A stretch of 64,000 nucleotides of DNA, taken from assembly GCA_026120035.1 (NCBI GenBank), contig JALRME010000003.1, positions 1,736,001 through 1,800,000 of the forward strand. The letters run 5' to 3'. Numbering within the stretch: the stretch's first letter is position 1; each line of letters starts with the position of its first letter. The DNA comes from Coleophoma eucalyptorum (taxonomy: Eukaryota > Ascomycota > Leotiomycetes > Helotiales > Dermateaceae). A model generated the notes under the pieces. That model made no database searches and was not told where the DNA came from. It saw only the letters and a program-made list of their open reading frames with translations. Below are positions 20,460 to 32,252 of the stretch, one piece after another. Position numbers and translations under genes: made by a program.

Positions 20460-22115
20460 ATGGCAAATCAACTGCCCCTTCATGATTCAAACTCTGATCT
20501 GAGCTTAGTTAACGTATCGACAGCAACAAGAAATATCACTTCGTTTTCTAGGTCCCCAAATGAAGAAGACAATTACATCAACTTTATCAGATCATGCTAT
20601 AGGCTCTTTCCAGATTCCGCACACTACTATGAGAAACTTGTCACCTTTGTGTCACAGCACACCATATATATACCGCAAAATTACCAAGTTCTTAACGAAT
20701 TTGGAATCAGGAAATATAATGAGAACGTCACTTCGTTCAACGGTATATTCCATCCAGTTGTGTCTGACTTGACGCGTTTCAGAACTCAAGAGCCTCATAT
20801 AATAATAATCGAAGGATTTGTCTCACCCCGTCTTGTTGCTAAACTTGGATCTGAACTACTTCTACGGCCAGAGTTCTTTCTCAGTCACATTGATATTGAC
20901 AGAAAGCTCAAGTCAACGCCGTACAAGTTACATGAACTACCAACTGTGCCATCAAGACAAAGTACTTCGATGCACGTTCGTCTTATAAACCTGGTTCACA
21001 GTCACTCGGCAATTCTGAAACCAGAGTCGTACGCCGAACGTCGGTCAAAAGTCGATGTTAGATGCCATGAACACGAGCGAACACTGTTTGACAGTGGAAA
21101 ATATGGGGCCACAAGATTTCGCAAAATCCACATCCACAACTCAAAATTCTGTAGTTTTGAACAGATGGTTTCTTGCAGTGTCTCAAAAACTCAAGAATCA
21201 TGGAACTGTAAGTGGCATAGTCTACAGACGGCCCAACTATTTGTGTTGCTAATGCAAATAGCTGTGTTTCTACTGGATTATGGCCGACCCGACGAGGACA
21301 CTGATCTACCATGGCTACCAAGTCAACAGAACTGGCGCCCTGTGGGCTCGATACCAATTGTTCCTTATAATGTTGCATCTATAGGTAGTGAGACTTTACG
21401 GCCCGAATTCGACCAAAATGGCCCAGGCCGCTCTGCGGCCATGGACGGATGGCATCCTTTCAAACATGTCCTGGTCGAAGACGCTGTGGACCATTTACTA
21501 CTTCTTGAGGATCCATTCAAGCTTGCTTCGGGAGTCCTTGTTACAGCAGCACTCTCATCAAGTCAAGTGATCAATTTTCTCATGGTCGACGTCCGACAGT
21601 GTTCAACCTCGTCAGTTGCGCATCTCGATTTTGCACTAGAACAACTTCGCTTCAATGTTAGCTTAATTGACAGAATCGAAGAATCACTGGTGGAAAACCA
21701 GCAATTGATTCAGTTGGGCGGCTGCACATTATGGCCAAAGGCAAAAAGCCCACAGACAAAGAAACGCAAGTCAGAACTTCAAAGGCTGCTAGATGATGAT
21801 TATTCAACTCTAATAAAAAGGTGCAATCGTCTATCTAAAGAGTGCGAGCGTAGCATAAACGTCCTCGTGAGCTCTGCACAGTTGGAAGAGGCGCAGAAAG
21901 GTCTACGTCAAGCAGCACAAGTCCATGCACTGACCCGCCTAGCATTTATTTTTATTCCGTTAAGTTTCATTGCCTCGATATTTGGTATGAATGTTATTGA
22001 GTTCAAATCATACCCTTCAATAGGATGGTATTTTCTTATTGCAGTGCCATTGTCTACCATTGTGTGGTTTGCTTCATGCTTCAAGTTGGGACATGTTCCT
22101 CGGGTCGATAATTAG
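20460..22115 (+). CDS. CorA-like Mg2+-transporter-family membrane protein
   Basis: The frame is open for 551 codons, but 21208..21261 is almost certainly a 54-nt intron (GTAAGT donor, TTGCTAATG branch site, AATAG acceptor). Removing it keeps frame and gives 533 aa without the odd hydrophobic insert. The large N-terminal part is predicted cytosolic. A coiled region near 420-470 leads into the two C-terminal membrane helices, the first ending in IFGMN, the signature loop of CorA channels. Fungal genomes hold many CorA-like proteins with divergent cytosolic domains, and not all carry Mg2+, so transport is a family-level inference. The gene has no operon-like partner. Confidence 0.82.
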   Translation: MANQLPLHDSNSDLSLVNVSTATRNITSFSRSPNEEDNYINFIRSCYRLFPDSAHYYEKLVTFVSQHTIYIPQNYQVLNEFGIRKYNENVTSFNGIFHPVVSDLTRFRTQEPHIIIIEGFVSPRLVAKLGSELLLRPEFFLSHIDIDRKLKSTPYKLHELPTVPSRQSTSMHVRLINLVHSHSAILKPESYAERRSKVDVRCHEHERTLFDSGKYGATRFRKIHIHNSKFCSFEQMVSCSVSKTQESWNCKWHSLQTAQLFVLLMQIAVFLLDYGRPDEDTDLPWLPSQQNWRPVGSIPIVPYNVASIGSETLRPEFDQNGPGRSAAMDGWHPFKHVLVEDAVDHLLLLEDPFKLASGVLVTAALSSSQVINFLMVDVRQCSTSSVAHLDFALEQLRFNVSLIDRIEESLVENQQLIQLGGCTLWPKAKSPQTKKRKSELQRLLDDDYSTLIKRCNRLSKECERSINVLVSSAQLEEAQKGLRQAAQVHALTRLAFIFIPLSFIASIFGMNVIEFKSYPSIGWYFLIAVPLSTIVWFASCFKLGHVPRVDN

Positions 22116-23094
22116 GTTCGGTACCTGCGTTACCAGATTTCTTCTCCGTTATTCAGGGTTTCAAAGTCTCAATCGTATCACCAGTTCCTAGTTCTTGTCC
22201 CTTCTACTACCTCATGGCTTGCAGCTCATTTGAGTTCAATATGAATTTTTGCTTTATAAGGATTAGCTCTTCGTACACAAATTTTTGATGCATATATATA
22301 TCTGTTCTCTGATCATCGGAGTACAATTGAATGCTTCAAGCCGCATTGTACCAGCGGCCTGAAAACTAGACTAAGGCCGTTCAACTAAACGACAAGAACC
22401 ATATGCGGATACCTAGACCTTACGAGCCGGTCTGATAAGCATGGATAGTTTGGTGATATTTCCAGTATGCGAACAAGACATCTTGTCTTATCTATCCGTC
22501 CATGCTATGCTAAATTAGAACAGCCATAATATAGATTAACTTGTGTGTCGCAGGATAAGGTATCAGATGAACTAACGGGGAGCGGGGTAAGCCTGTGATT
22601 GAGCGATCATCTATCTCCAAGATACTTACTAAGCCCTTCTTGAGAAACGCATTTATCACTTCTACAAGGCTCTTTGGGGCGTGACGTTACACGAGGTGCC
22701 AGTATGTCAATAAATTTGGTTGATATGTTCTTGTTGGTATTTGAAGATATTTTTTCTTAACATCAAAAAATCAAAAACCAAAAATCGGTTCAGGGCACTA
22801 TAGTGTGTTGGAAGCCATTTAGTACACGGACCCGTGAGACCCGGTTTATCACTTTATCTCTCATATAGCAAATGCATAGCTAGTACATAATTAATACATT
22901 ATCACTACATGTTCAATAGATAGTCTATAACATCTTTTCCGCATAATTCATGACAAGAAACAAAGTATGAGTGCATATATACAGGTGGCAGTTGCCCTAT
23001 GTGATAGAGGAGTAGAGCATTGTCAACGTATGCGTTTTTTTCCAAGGGCATTCATTCTTCGTGGAGAAGCCTGAAAGATGGCATCACTAATCTC
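22116..23094. other. Convergent intergenic region
   Basis: The stretch lies between the stops of the CorA-like gene and the CmcJ-family gene. It is AT-rich with no ORF I can support. Confidence 0.45.
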
Positions 23095-24170
23095 TTAGAC
23101 CTTTGTGACAACGATGGAACGTGTCTCCACACTTTGTCTAAAGGGCACATTCGGTGGCGCAGTGGTATTTATGATTGAGACATGAGGACAGACTTCGTAG
23201 ATGTAAGTATAGTTGACTTCATAAGGGTAAATGAGGATTGTGGCGACATACATCTTGCGTTGTCCCCTGGCAATGTATCGTACATGACAAAGACAAAAGG
23301 TTCATCTGGATTCTGCTTCGATAGCCAATACCTTTTGTTATCCATTAGCATACAGCATTTTCCAGGACATGTAGCTACGCAGACCATTTGTGATTTTGAT
23401 TGTACTTCAAATAGTATACTTCACCCACACGATCTGGAATAATGCGATCTGCCGTCATCAGATCTGTCGGCTCAACGGTGCGGCTGTCGCAGAGAGCCAA
23501 CGGACGATCTTCTAGCTCCTTCACTAAACTTCTCCAAGTGCTGTAGAGCTTACTTAGTAACAGCATTGAAAAGGATAAACAATACTCACTTTATGATCCG
23601 AAATCTATAACCAGGCCGAAGATACTTGGCTTTTTCTTCTGTCGATAGATATCGATTGATAATAACTGGCCCTGAATCAAAGGTCACGTCTTGAACTTGT
23701 AAGAATATGAGGTATCAGAGGGTGGGCGTGGTGGAGTTACCATTATGCGCTCCCCGAGCAGGCCCCTCGTATAGCAGAGGATCTGCTATGTTCATTTTGG
23801 GGCGATATATAGGAATATTCTTCCTGGCGCGAAACTCGTAGGTTCGGACAAAGGAAGCATCCATGGAGCTGCGAAGCATTTCCTCCGTTTCTTCTTTGTA
23901 AGCCTTCACATCTGTTGTACTTTCGAATGCAGTAACTTTCGACCGATGAAGAATGACTTCGAAGCCGCATTTGCTAATCTCGGGTACGTCGGCAGCTTCT
24001 CGAATATCCATGATGGCGATCCCATCGCGATTCTCAAATTCCAGATTATCCAACCTTTGTTCATCTGGATCAAACCCTTCTCGTGCGGTTAGCATACACC
24101 AGTATGGTTTCTCAAATTTGTAGAGTTCTAGATCTTGCAAGTATTCAATTGAAGAAGTTATGCCCGGCAT
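23095..24170 (-). CDS. CmcJ/AsaB-like hydroxylase-desaturase family protein
   Basis: Five exons (23741..24170, 23590..23689, 23385..23540, 23252..23331, 23095..23192) give 864 nt, 287 aa, typical for this family. In fungi these proteins often sit in secondary-metabolite or gibberellin-type pathways and are thought to be 2-oxoglutarate/iron-type oxidoreductases. Family marks are GPARGAHNDVT (His-x-Asp position), RPLALCDSRTVEPTDL, GEVYYLKYNQNHKWYWLSKQ and PGDNAR-FCPH near the end, with a final RQSVETRSIVV. Each junction restores a family motif; the exon 4/5 donor (GTATGT) is the least certain. No other pathway genes are adjacent, so it may be a lone or orphaned tailoring enzyme. Confidence 0.8.
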
Positions 24171-24233
24171 GTTGGTCGTCTGATGAAGCACGACTGCACT
24201 TCCATTTTTTGCGTATGAAATGGAACGGGATAA

Positions 24234-25027
24234 TTATTTAAAGAGCGCTACTCTGAAGGTTTCCAAACTTCGAAGAGTGGCAGATATTATCATATAGTAA
24301 TTTCCGAACTGGCTGTGATGAATTACATATCTTGAGATTCTCTCGCGACGAGTCGCTTCATTTCTAGCCGCATATTCCGTAGCAACACCATTAAGGAATG
24401 CTTCCTGAGGAATGACTTTGGTGCTACGACTACTAGGCCTTATGTTGACTTTGCGTAATAAATCAGATAATTTCCAGCCGATCTCGGTTTTCAATAGGCC
24501 AGTAACTTAGTCAACCTGCATGGTAAAATAGAGTAAATAAATCAAATATCCCTTGCAGCCGCGATCCAGGCATGGCACAGTGCTCAATCCGTGTTCAGTA
24601 CCTTATTGTCAAGAAACCTAGGAATTAGATCCTTTATCTCCAGATTTAGGCAAAGAATATGAAGATATACTTGATATTTAAACATTTCTTGAATGTTACT
24701 AGCACCTATAGTGATTCCAAACCCATTATTTGACGACAAAGAATCACTTGGCAGGTAATCTTTCAACCACCACCAGAATAAGCGCATATTCTCTTAGCGC
24801 CGAAATACGCGGGCCAGTGAATCCCAAGCCACACCAGTATCCCGTGATTTATTCCAGCCTATATATTGATTTTCAGCCGCATTTTTTCCTTTTTCCTTGC
24901 GAGATTCTGTAGCCAGACGGCTCCAGCCTCTAGTATCTTGTGAACTTCTTTTTTCTTCTGAAAATTTTTGCGTGGTCTCTTCGCGCCTGAAACTTTGCAG
25001 CCTGGAAAGCCTTATGAGACCAACCAC
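24234..25027 (-). other. Unrecognised ORF fragments, possible gene relic
   Basis: Two ORF pieces at 24794-25027 and 24584-24787 share one frame and are split by a single TAA (codon at 24794). A third at 24234-24494 is in another frame. The first is Lys/Arg/Glu-rich (AAENQYIGWNKSRDTGVAWD), the second aromatic-rich (LFWWWLKDY). I recognise no domain. They could be a decayed gene or repeat-derived sequence. Confidence 0.25.
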
Positions 25028-28000
25028 TGTATTCCGCAGGCCGCACTAGATACTAAGCCACAAAGTTACGCACAAGAGCCATTTTTGCAAGCCCTTTAGC
25101 CTATGGTAAAACGAACTTACCTTAACATGTTCCTATCTTCCTTTCTATGCTCTTGAGTTGCACGCTAATCATTGGCATTGCTATCGGTAGACTCCAAATT
25201 TCCTAGGATATGGATATCCCTGGCCAAAAACTGCTTAACGGATACTTCCCCAAAGCTTGCTATCTACAATAGATTTCCGCACGTCTGCCCAGGCCTTCTG
25301 ACATCTCGGATTCCTCCTGATAGTAAACTAGATATGCAACCTGAAACAAGTACCATGTTGATTTGTGCTCTATCTTCTCAAAGATATACCCAGAAAAGTC
25401 AGTATCAAAGGATCATAATATAAGTAAGATGTACCACACACAACATTATAATAAGTTGTGTAACTAATCAATAGCTAACAAAAGCGATGCGCCACCACCT
25501 TTGAACTTATTGGACCCTAAAACTAGACACAGAGAGTGTAGAGTGAGAAGAAATCAAATCTCAGTCTTCCCTTCTAAAGTCTCTCGGTTCACCCGTTATG
25601 GAGATCATTGGAAACTATATGTTTTGCAGCCTTAAAAATGCTTTGCCGTTCTTGCGGAGATTATGTTGTAAATTGGCGCTTCTTAGATCTAATATAGGAA
25701 GTTAATTCCTCAAATCATTACTATTATACAAAAGCCCCTTGGTTGTATTGTTAATATGATTGAGTAGAAAGAAAAAATAGCGAGGTGGTCACTTGTGCCA
25801 CCACATGTTCTATATTGTTCCAAGCAAGAATATTACCTTCGGACATACTCGTTACAATGACCTCAAAATTCTTCAAGGGTGGCAGCACTACTCAATCTAT
25901 GGTCAGAACAACTGCAGCCACCGCACATGCGCATAACTACCCTGCGTCAAATAAGCTGCATTATTCAGTTAGCCGTATTATGAGCCGCCCACAATAACTT
26001 GTCATGATCGTCAGGCGGAAGGTGGATTGTAGCATCAACCAGTGAAAATATATACTTAGGTAGCCAACTGCTGCTGGGCGTTGGCCATGAATAATCCGAG
26101 CCCTGCAATTCACATGGAAAATAGCCACCTTGAAGAGTAATCGGGCTCCACGAACTCCATGGCACGTCTGAAGCCGTTAATAACCGCATGCTGTGCTGAA
26201 AGTCGGCCGTTTGAAGCTCAGCTATATGCCAACAGCGCTATGTGTGGACCTTGTGTGCGGGGAACCCTTCCATTTTGGAACCTAAAGTTGTAATCCTAAA
26301 CAGTCAGCCGGATAGAACCGGCAGCAATACTGACACTGCTGAAAGCAAGATAAGCTCATTGGCATGGCTGAGAAATCACAAGACACTTAAGTGGTATCTA
26401 GGAGAGACAGACAGCCTCATCATAATGAACATTGCCTCACAATCGGACATCTAATTTGTGGTTTAAATCCAAGGCTCTGGGTGCTGTTTCTTGGACGATC
26501 TAATACTGGATTCGAGAGTGGGGTCATGACTCCCATTCCTTTATCGGGAGCAACGTGGTTCCACTTTGGTTTTGTATCTGGGTAGTATGTAAGCCAACCT
26601 CATAAAGCATAAGGTGCGTTGAATTATACTGTGTTGTACTATGCTAACCCGCCAAGAAAGGCTAGGGAGGTTTAGGATATATTTGCACATGATCATCCTA
26701 CTGCCAATTTAGCTGCAGCCAGCCCTACCACACGACAAGCACTGCGGCATGCCGTTGCCATCTGAGCCAGTGGAGACACGCTTGCCATCTTCATTGCCTC
26801 TATTTGTGATACTGATAAGCTAGTTTTCCCACAAAATAGCGATTGTCTGCAGTAGAACTTATGATGCCAGAATTAGTTTGGCGTGGTTTTAGTGAGGTTT
26901 CCGCACCCGTGATTGGATTCTTGTAGCCGTCAAAGAAGAGCTTGGGGAGTGTGGTTGTGATACTCTCTTTGTTAATTTTATTGATGTCTGTGTCGTCAAG
27001 GTGAATGTTTTAATGATATCTTCTCTTGTCTCTTCTCACAAACATCTCCGACATGCTCTACTTTCTGGGTGAAATGTTAATGTATGAACAAATTACCGCG
27101 ATAGCATGTCACAACAAAGGGAAAATGTAGACCTGGCTTTTGCGTTGACATGGCACGTAATGGCTAGGTCTTTCCTTGAAGACCTAGTTGTAGATAGTCG
27201 GCGTACTCATTAGTACAGGTATTTCTTCATTGTATGCACGATTCAAACAGAAATTGCTACTATATAGGGGTAATTGGCATTGCAATCGCATTATAAGTTA
27301 TCGATGTTGCTAGAGTGCCAGTTTCAATGGAGAAGCGAGCAGTGTAGTTCACCAGTAAGTAGAGAAAACCCCTCGTGATCAGTCTATATGGTGATAAAGC
27401 CCCAGCAGGGGTCTCGCATGCCCCGGCAGAGTTTAAAGATCGTATTTCTGAGCAACGATATTTTTAGCCAAAGGCATCTCGAAACACTGAATAATACGAT
27501 ATTTCTCATTGCATTGCTAGAGAAATCATATCAATAATAGTGCTTAGAATAATAACCTCGCTGACTGCTCTTCCCAAGTCCGAATCCAGGTCATGAGTAT
27601 TTCAGAGCATGTTATGTTATAAACTTCTTATATCTTAAGCATAAAATAAGCTTTATGTTAACTTGCAAAAGTAACTAAGACTATTGGGCAGAGTCACAAT
27701 ATATAGCAGAAGTCATAAAATTAGATCCTATTATTTAGTATTACGAAAGTCTAATTACTAACCGATACGTTTATCTAGGGTGTCAGCATCCTGCATTAGT
27801 GGGCTTTTACAGAAGTTCGTATCTTGGCATTTCGTGTGTAAGCCCGGGAGACCCGAAATCCTAAGCAGCAACAATACGAAAGTGAAATAGTATAATTATA
27901 AACTCGAGCATCTTCATCAATATAAATCTATGTATGCATTCTTGCTTCTCTATTCTAGTTACGATTCTCAGTTCAAAAAATACTCTTTAGTTTTTGGCAA

Positions 28001-28462
28001 GTTAACTAATTCTCCATTTAGATTTGTAATAGGCCAAGAAATCTGTCCCAACTTCTCGTATTTTTCGTCGAAATGCTAAGGACTCCGCCTCCTCGACGCG
28101 TTATCACTACACACTATAGCAAGAATCTGCTCCACAATTAAGAATAACCTTGAAAGTTAGTTCCAGTTGTAACAAGCTTATTCGATGTTGTAATAGCTCG
28201 GCTACGGCTTGACTACGAAAGGACCGACTTTGGATATGACTGTATGACTCTAATGACATTCTCCATACACGCACCTTTGTATTAGAAATGTATTGAGGCT
28301 GAGCATCCTCTACTGTTCTGGATGATGCTGCCAAGTTTGCAAGAGCCAATCCAGCTACGGAGCTGCGTGGCCTGCTGAGGTGAAGTAGAATAGTAGATAT
28401 ATAATCACGTTTGGAGTCATGACAGAGAAAATCTGGCAGCAAAACCTTGTAACACGTTGAAT
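25028..28462. other. AT-rich gene-poor tract
   Basis: About 3.4 kb with only short, unconvincing ORFs on both strands and frequent TA-rich runs. The longest, minus-strand 28107-28442, lacks an ATG and any domain. The texture suggests decayed repeats, but I could not identify an element. The right edge contains the ADAM promoter. Confidence 0.45.
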
Positions 28463-30870
28463 ATGCTGATTCTACAACATGTCATACTAGCATTTGCCTA
28501 TGGAGGACTCTTCTCCAATATCGTAGAAGGTAGTCAAAGTTTCTAAGATGTTCCCTGGAGTCTGGCTAACATAAAAATAGGTTCTTCTATCCAAAGAAAT
28601 CCACTGAATTATTTAGCAAAGGTCGAACAAGCTACTATACACACACAGTTAAACCAAGTAGATTCATTATCGTCTTTTGATCTGACTTTCTTCCTATATC
28701 GCGGTCAGCAAAAAGTGAGATTTAAACTCTCTCCCAATCATGATGTAGTAGCGGAAGGTGCTACCGTGCAATACCTTGCAAGAGATGGAAGCGTTGATAG
28801 AACAGAGGTTATCGATCGGAGAGAACACAGGATCTTCATGGGAGATGCGTACGTTCAATACTCGGACGAAAATATATGGTTGGAGGCGGGATGGGCTCGA
28901 GTAATGGTTCACAAGGACGGCTCAAAACCAGTCTTCGAAGGAGCTTTTCAGTTCAATGGTGAAAACCATCACATTCAGAAATGGGTCAATTATCAGAGCA
29001 CAAAGCACGCTCTAGACCCAGAACTCACGAACGAAGGCGAGGATCTCATGGTAGTTTGGCGCGACTCTGACATCTTGTCTAATGAGTCTTTCGACTTAAT
29101 GAAGAGGCAACAAGAGATCAAGCCCGCATACGAATCTGACAGTATCTCATTCAACACTGAATCCACTCTACCTGAAGATAGAGATAATCTTTACTCCCAC
29201 ATCTCCGTACGCCAGCAAGCTAGTAGTCTCATCGCCAGTATCGGTTCCACAGCTGGCTGTCCAACGACCCGACAAGTGGCCCTCATGGGCGTCGCTACCG
29301 ACTGCACATACACCGCATCCTTCAATTCTAGTCAAAGTGTGCGCGAAAATATAATTGCGCAAGTTAACAGTGCTTCTGCGCTATACGAAGATAGCTTCAA
29401 CATCAGTCTCGCAATCCAAAATCTTACCATCTCCGATGCTTCTTGCCCTACAACCTCGCAGAGTGGCATAGCTTGGAACATAGCTTGTGACTCGACGACT
29501 GATATTTCAGACAGACTTAGTCTGTTCTCACAATGGCGAGGAGAAAGCCCTGACAGTAATGCCTTCTGGACCCTACTCTCAACTTGCAATACTGGCTCTG
29601 CAGTAGGCCTTTCTTGGCTTGGGCAAGCCTGCAACCCTACATCGTACAGTAATGGTAACTCAGGGGGTGTGGTGTCGTCCACCAATATCGTTGTCCGAAC
29701 TTCAGCAGAATGGCAGGTTATCGCCCATGAGGTAGGTCATACCTTTGGAGCGGTGCATGATTGCACTGCTTCAACCTGCACTGATGGTACATTGACTTCG
29801 GGCCAATGTTGTCCTCTATCGGCGGACACTTGTGATGCTAGCGGACAATTCATCATGAACCCTGCTAGCAGCCGCTCTATTAATCAATTCTCCCCTTGCT
29901 CAATTGGCAATATCTGTTCTGCAATCAGTAGCGGTGAAGTGTCAATATCATGTCTATCTACTAACCGGAACATAACCACTATTACCAGTGGCATCTGCGG
30001 CAACGGAATTGTTGAAGTTGGGGAAGAGTGTGATTGTGGTGGCACTGAAGGCTGCGGTGATAATCCATGCTGCAACCCTACAGACTGCACCTTCATAGGG
30101 GAATCAGTTTGCGATTTTGGCAATGATGAGTGCTGCACACAGCAATGCCAGTTCGCCGGGAGTCAAACGGTCTGCCGAGAGAGCACAGGATCTTGCGACC
30201 CCCAGGAGACGTGCACTGGGTCATCTGCAGTCTGCCCCGAAGACAGTTTTGCCAGTAATGGTAGGCCACCTACTAAACGATTCTCCATTTTCCCCATTGC
30301 TCAAGCATATTCTAATATGCCACGTCTCTAGGTCAATCATGCGGCAATGACTCCACCCTCTATTGCGCCTCTGGCCGTTGCACAAGTCGAGACTTGCAAT
30401 GTACCTCACTCACCGATGCGTCGTCCGCTGCCATCAACACGGCTTCAGGCAACTACACCGGTTCCTGCCTCTCAACCTCCTGCCGCATATCCTGCAGCTC
30501 TGCAAACAGCGGCGCCTGCTGGACTATGCAGAATGACTTCATTGATGGCACAGATTGCGGCTCTGGGGGGCGGTGCTTCTCCGGCGTTTGTCGAGGCTCG
30601 GACTTAAGAGGTGGAGAGGGCGGAGGAAACGGCGTTAACAATAGCAGCAATGCTAATTGGGTGACCAACAATAGGAGTTTGGTGATTGGACTCTCCGCGG
30701 GGATTGGCGGTGCTGTCGTGTTGTTCATTCTTATCTGCTGTATACGGGGCTGTGTTCGGAGTACGAGAATGAAGACGAAGCCAGGGCCGCTGATGGCACC
30801 GACTCATGGCCAGCCCCGGATGCCGATGGATACATATAATAGCGTGCAGCCACCAGTGTATTATCGTTAA
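28463..30870 (+). CDS. ADAM-family metalloprotease with disintegrin domain
   Basis: Exons 28463..28529, 28581..30260 and 30332..30870 give 2286 nt, 761 aa. Order: signal peptide (MLILQHVILAFAYGG), prodomain, reprolysin-type metalloprotease with the complete zinc site HEVGHTFGAVHDC near residue 404 and a Met-turn QFIMNP, then a Cys-rich disintegrin domain from about 494 (GNGIVEVGEECDCGG), more Cys-rich sequence, a transmembrane helix near 698-720 (LVIGLSAGIGGAVVLFI) and a short Pro-rich cytoplasmic tail. It should be a type I membrane or shed protease. Without exon 1 the signal peptide is lost, and without exon 3 the membrane anchor is lost. It matches the fungal ADM-B class; substrates are unknown. 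Confidence 0.93.
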
Positions 30871-32252
30871 TTGAGCTGCAAGATCGCCTTGCGGTAGATT
30901 TCCACTTTATATCCTGTGGGGTTTTGGGAAGTCGGTAGGATCATCGAGATAAAATGTGGCATGGCATGATACATAGATCCTAAGATTCTAGAGTTTGTAG
31001 AATTTCAGCCACTGGAACCTAAAATAAATGTAGATTCGAGACCTAAGTCGCCTCTCTCAAAAACTTCCTGGCCTTGGTATGGCTAGACGATTGCAATCAT
31101 GGGAACTGCTTTTATTAACTGACCTTGGCGATCATTAGCGACGTAAAGACTTTTGGCTGGATTCAGCATCTGCCGGTAGAAACCCCAGTTTGTACTAATT
31201 GGGGGCGCAGTTGAATGATTCAGCGCGTAAGCAAACTACATTAGTCGACCCCTTGGCAGGAAGAGTCCCATTTCTTGGCAGTTTCTACTTTGAGGTGGCT
31301 CTTGTAAAAATATCCTCAATCTCTCTTTGAAACTCTATAGAATGCTTTTTACGACAATTAGCGAAGACAAGATTTATCGCTGAACCACGGCGATGACACC
31401 AACGGTTGTACAAAGAAATGAGTTCATAGAAGCCGATGCATCAGTTTATTTGGGAAACTAGTAAGGTAGGTAGGTATATTATATGAGCATCTACCTGTTG
31501 TCACACTCCCTCCTCCATGCTTAATTCACGAAGCTGGAACTCGTCTGAGATATCGCCGAGAAGACTCTCGTCATCATTGTTACTGCTACCCTGACAATTA
31601 TATCGCGAGTCTATTTGCATACCCCAGCTATCTTTCAGCTGTCCTCGTAACCTCTGCAGTGTTTGCCTCTGCAGCCTTCTCGCCTTTCGAACCATGCCCA
31701 TGGTCTGAGGGAGGTTGAATATAAGAAGACCGGTGGTGGAAATGAGGAATACCAAGGTGATAAACTACGATTTGAACATTGCATCTCCAGGAAATATAAT
31801 ACTTCGCACACTGAAAATTCCCGCAGCAAGACTTGGAGGAAGGTAAAGTTAAGAGTAGTCAGATCCTGACAGTTCCTTGATAACTAATTCCAAGATCTTA
31901 CAATAGTAATTACTGTCAAAGCTTGGATAAACTTATTTTGCTGTCTGGCTGTCTTTGATTCGAGTAACACCGTAATTGGGCGGATGCTACGATTAGGCTA
32001 TATCGTCCGTTTATGAATAGAATATTTGGGATAAGATCTAGCTAGAACGAAACAAGGGTTTTAATATTTTTAATCTCTATAATGTTTCTTTCCTTAATAC
32101 TGTCAATCTATTGGTATAGTACCGAAATTGAATTCGAGAAATGGCCGAGAATTTCAGACGGCGTGCTGCCTCTTGTCTGGTGAAGGAGACATTTTCTACT
32201 GCTTTTATTGTAGAAATACTAATCACAGCACCTTTGCCTCTAGACTCTTTTC
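30871..32252. other. Convergent intergenic region with a small membrane-type ORF
   Basis: The stretch lies between the ADAM stop and the GH71/S8 fusion stop. On the minus strand, 31501-31763 reads as a hydrophobic helix (LVFLISTTGLLIFNL) then a basic and Ser/Asp-rich tail ending LSMEEGV. It has no ATG of its own and is preceded by an acceptor-like CGTAG, so it may be the last exon of an unrecognised or decayed gene. Nothing else is supported. Confidence 0.35.

Noticed and set aside
28107..28442. Minus-strand 111-codon ORF in the AT-rich tract
   Set aside because: It has no ATG, no recognisable domain and no joinable exons.
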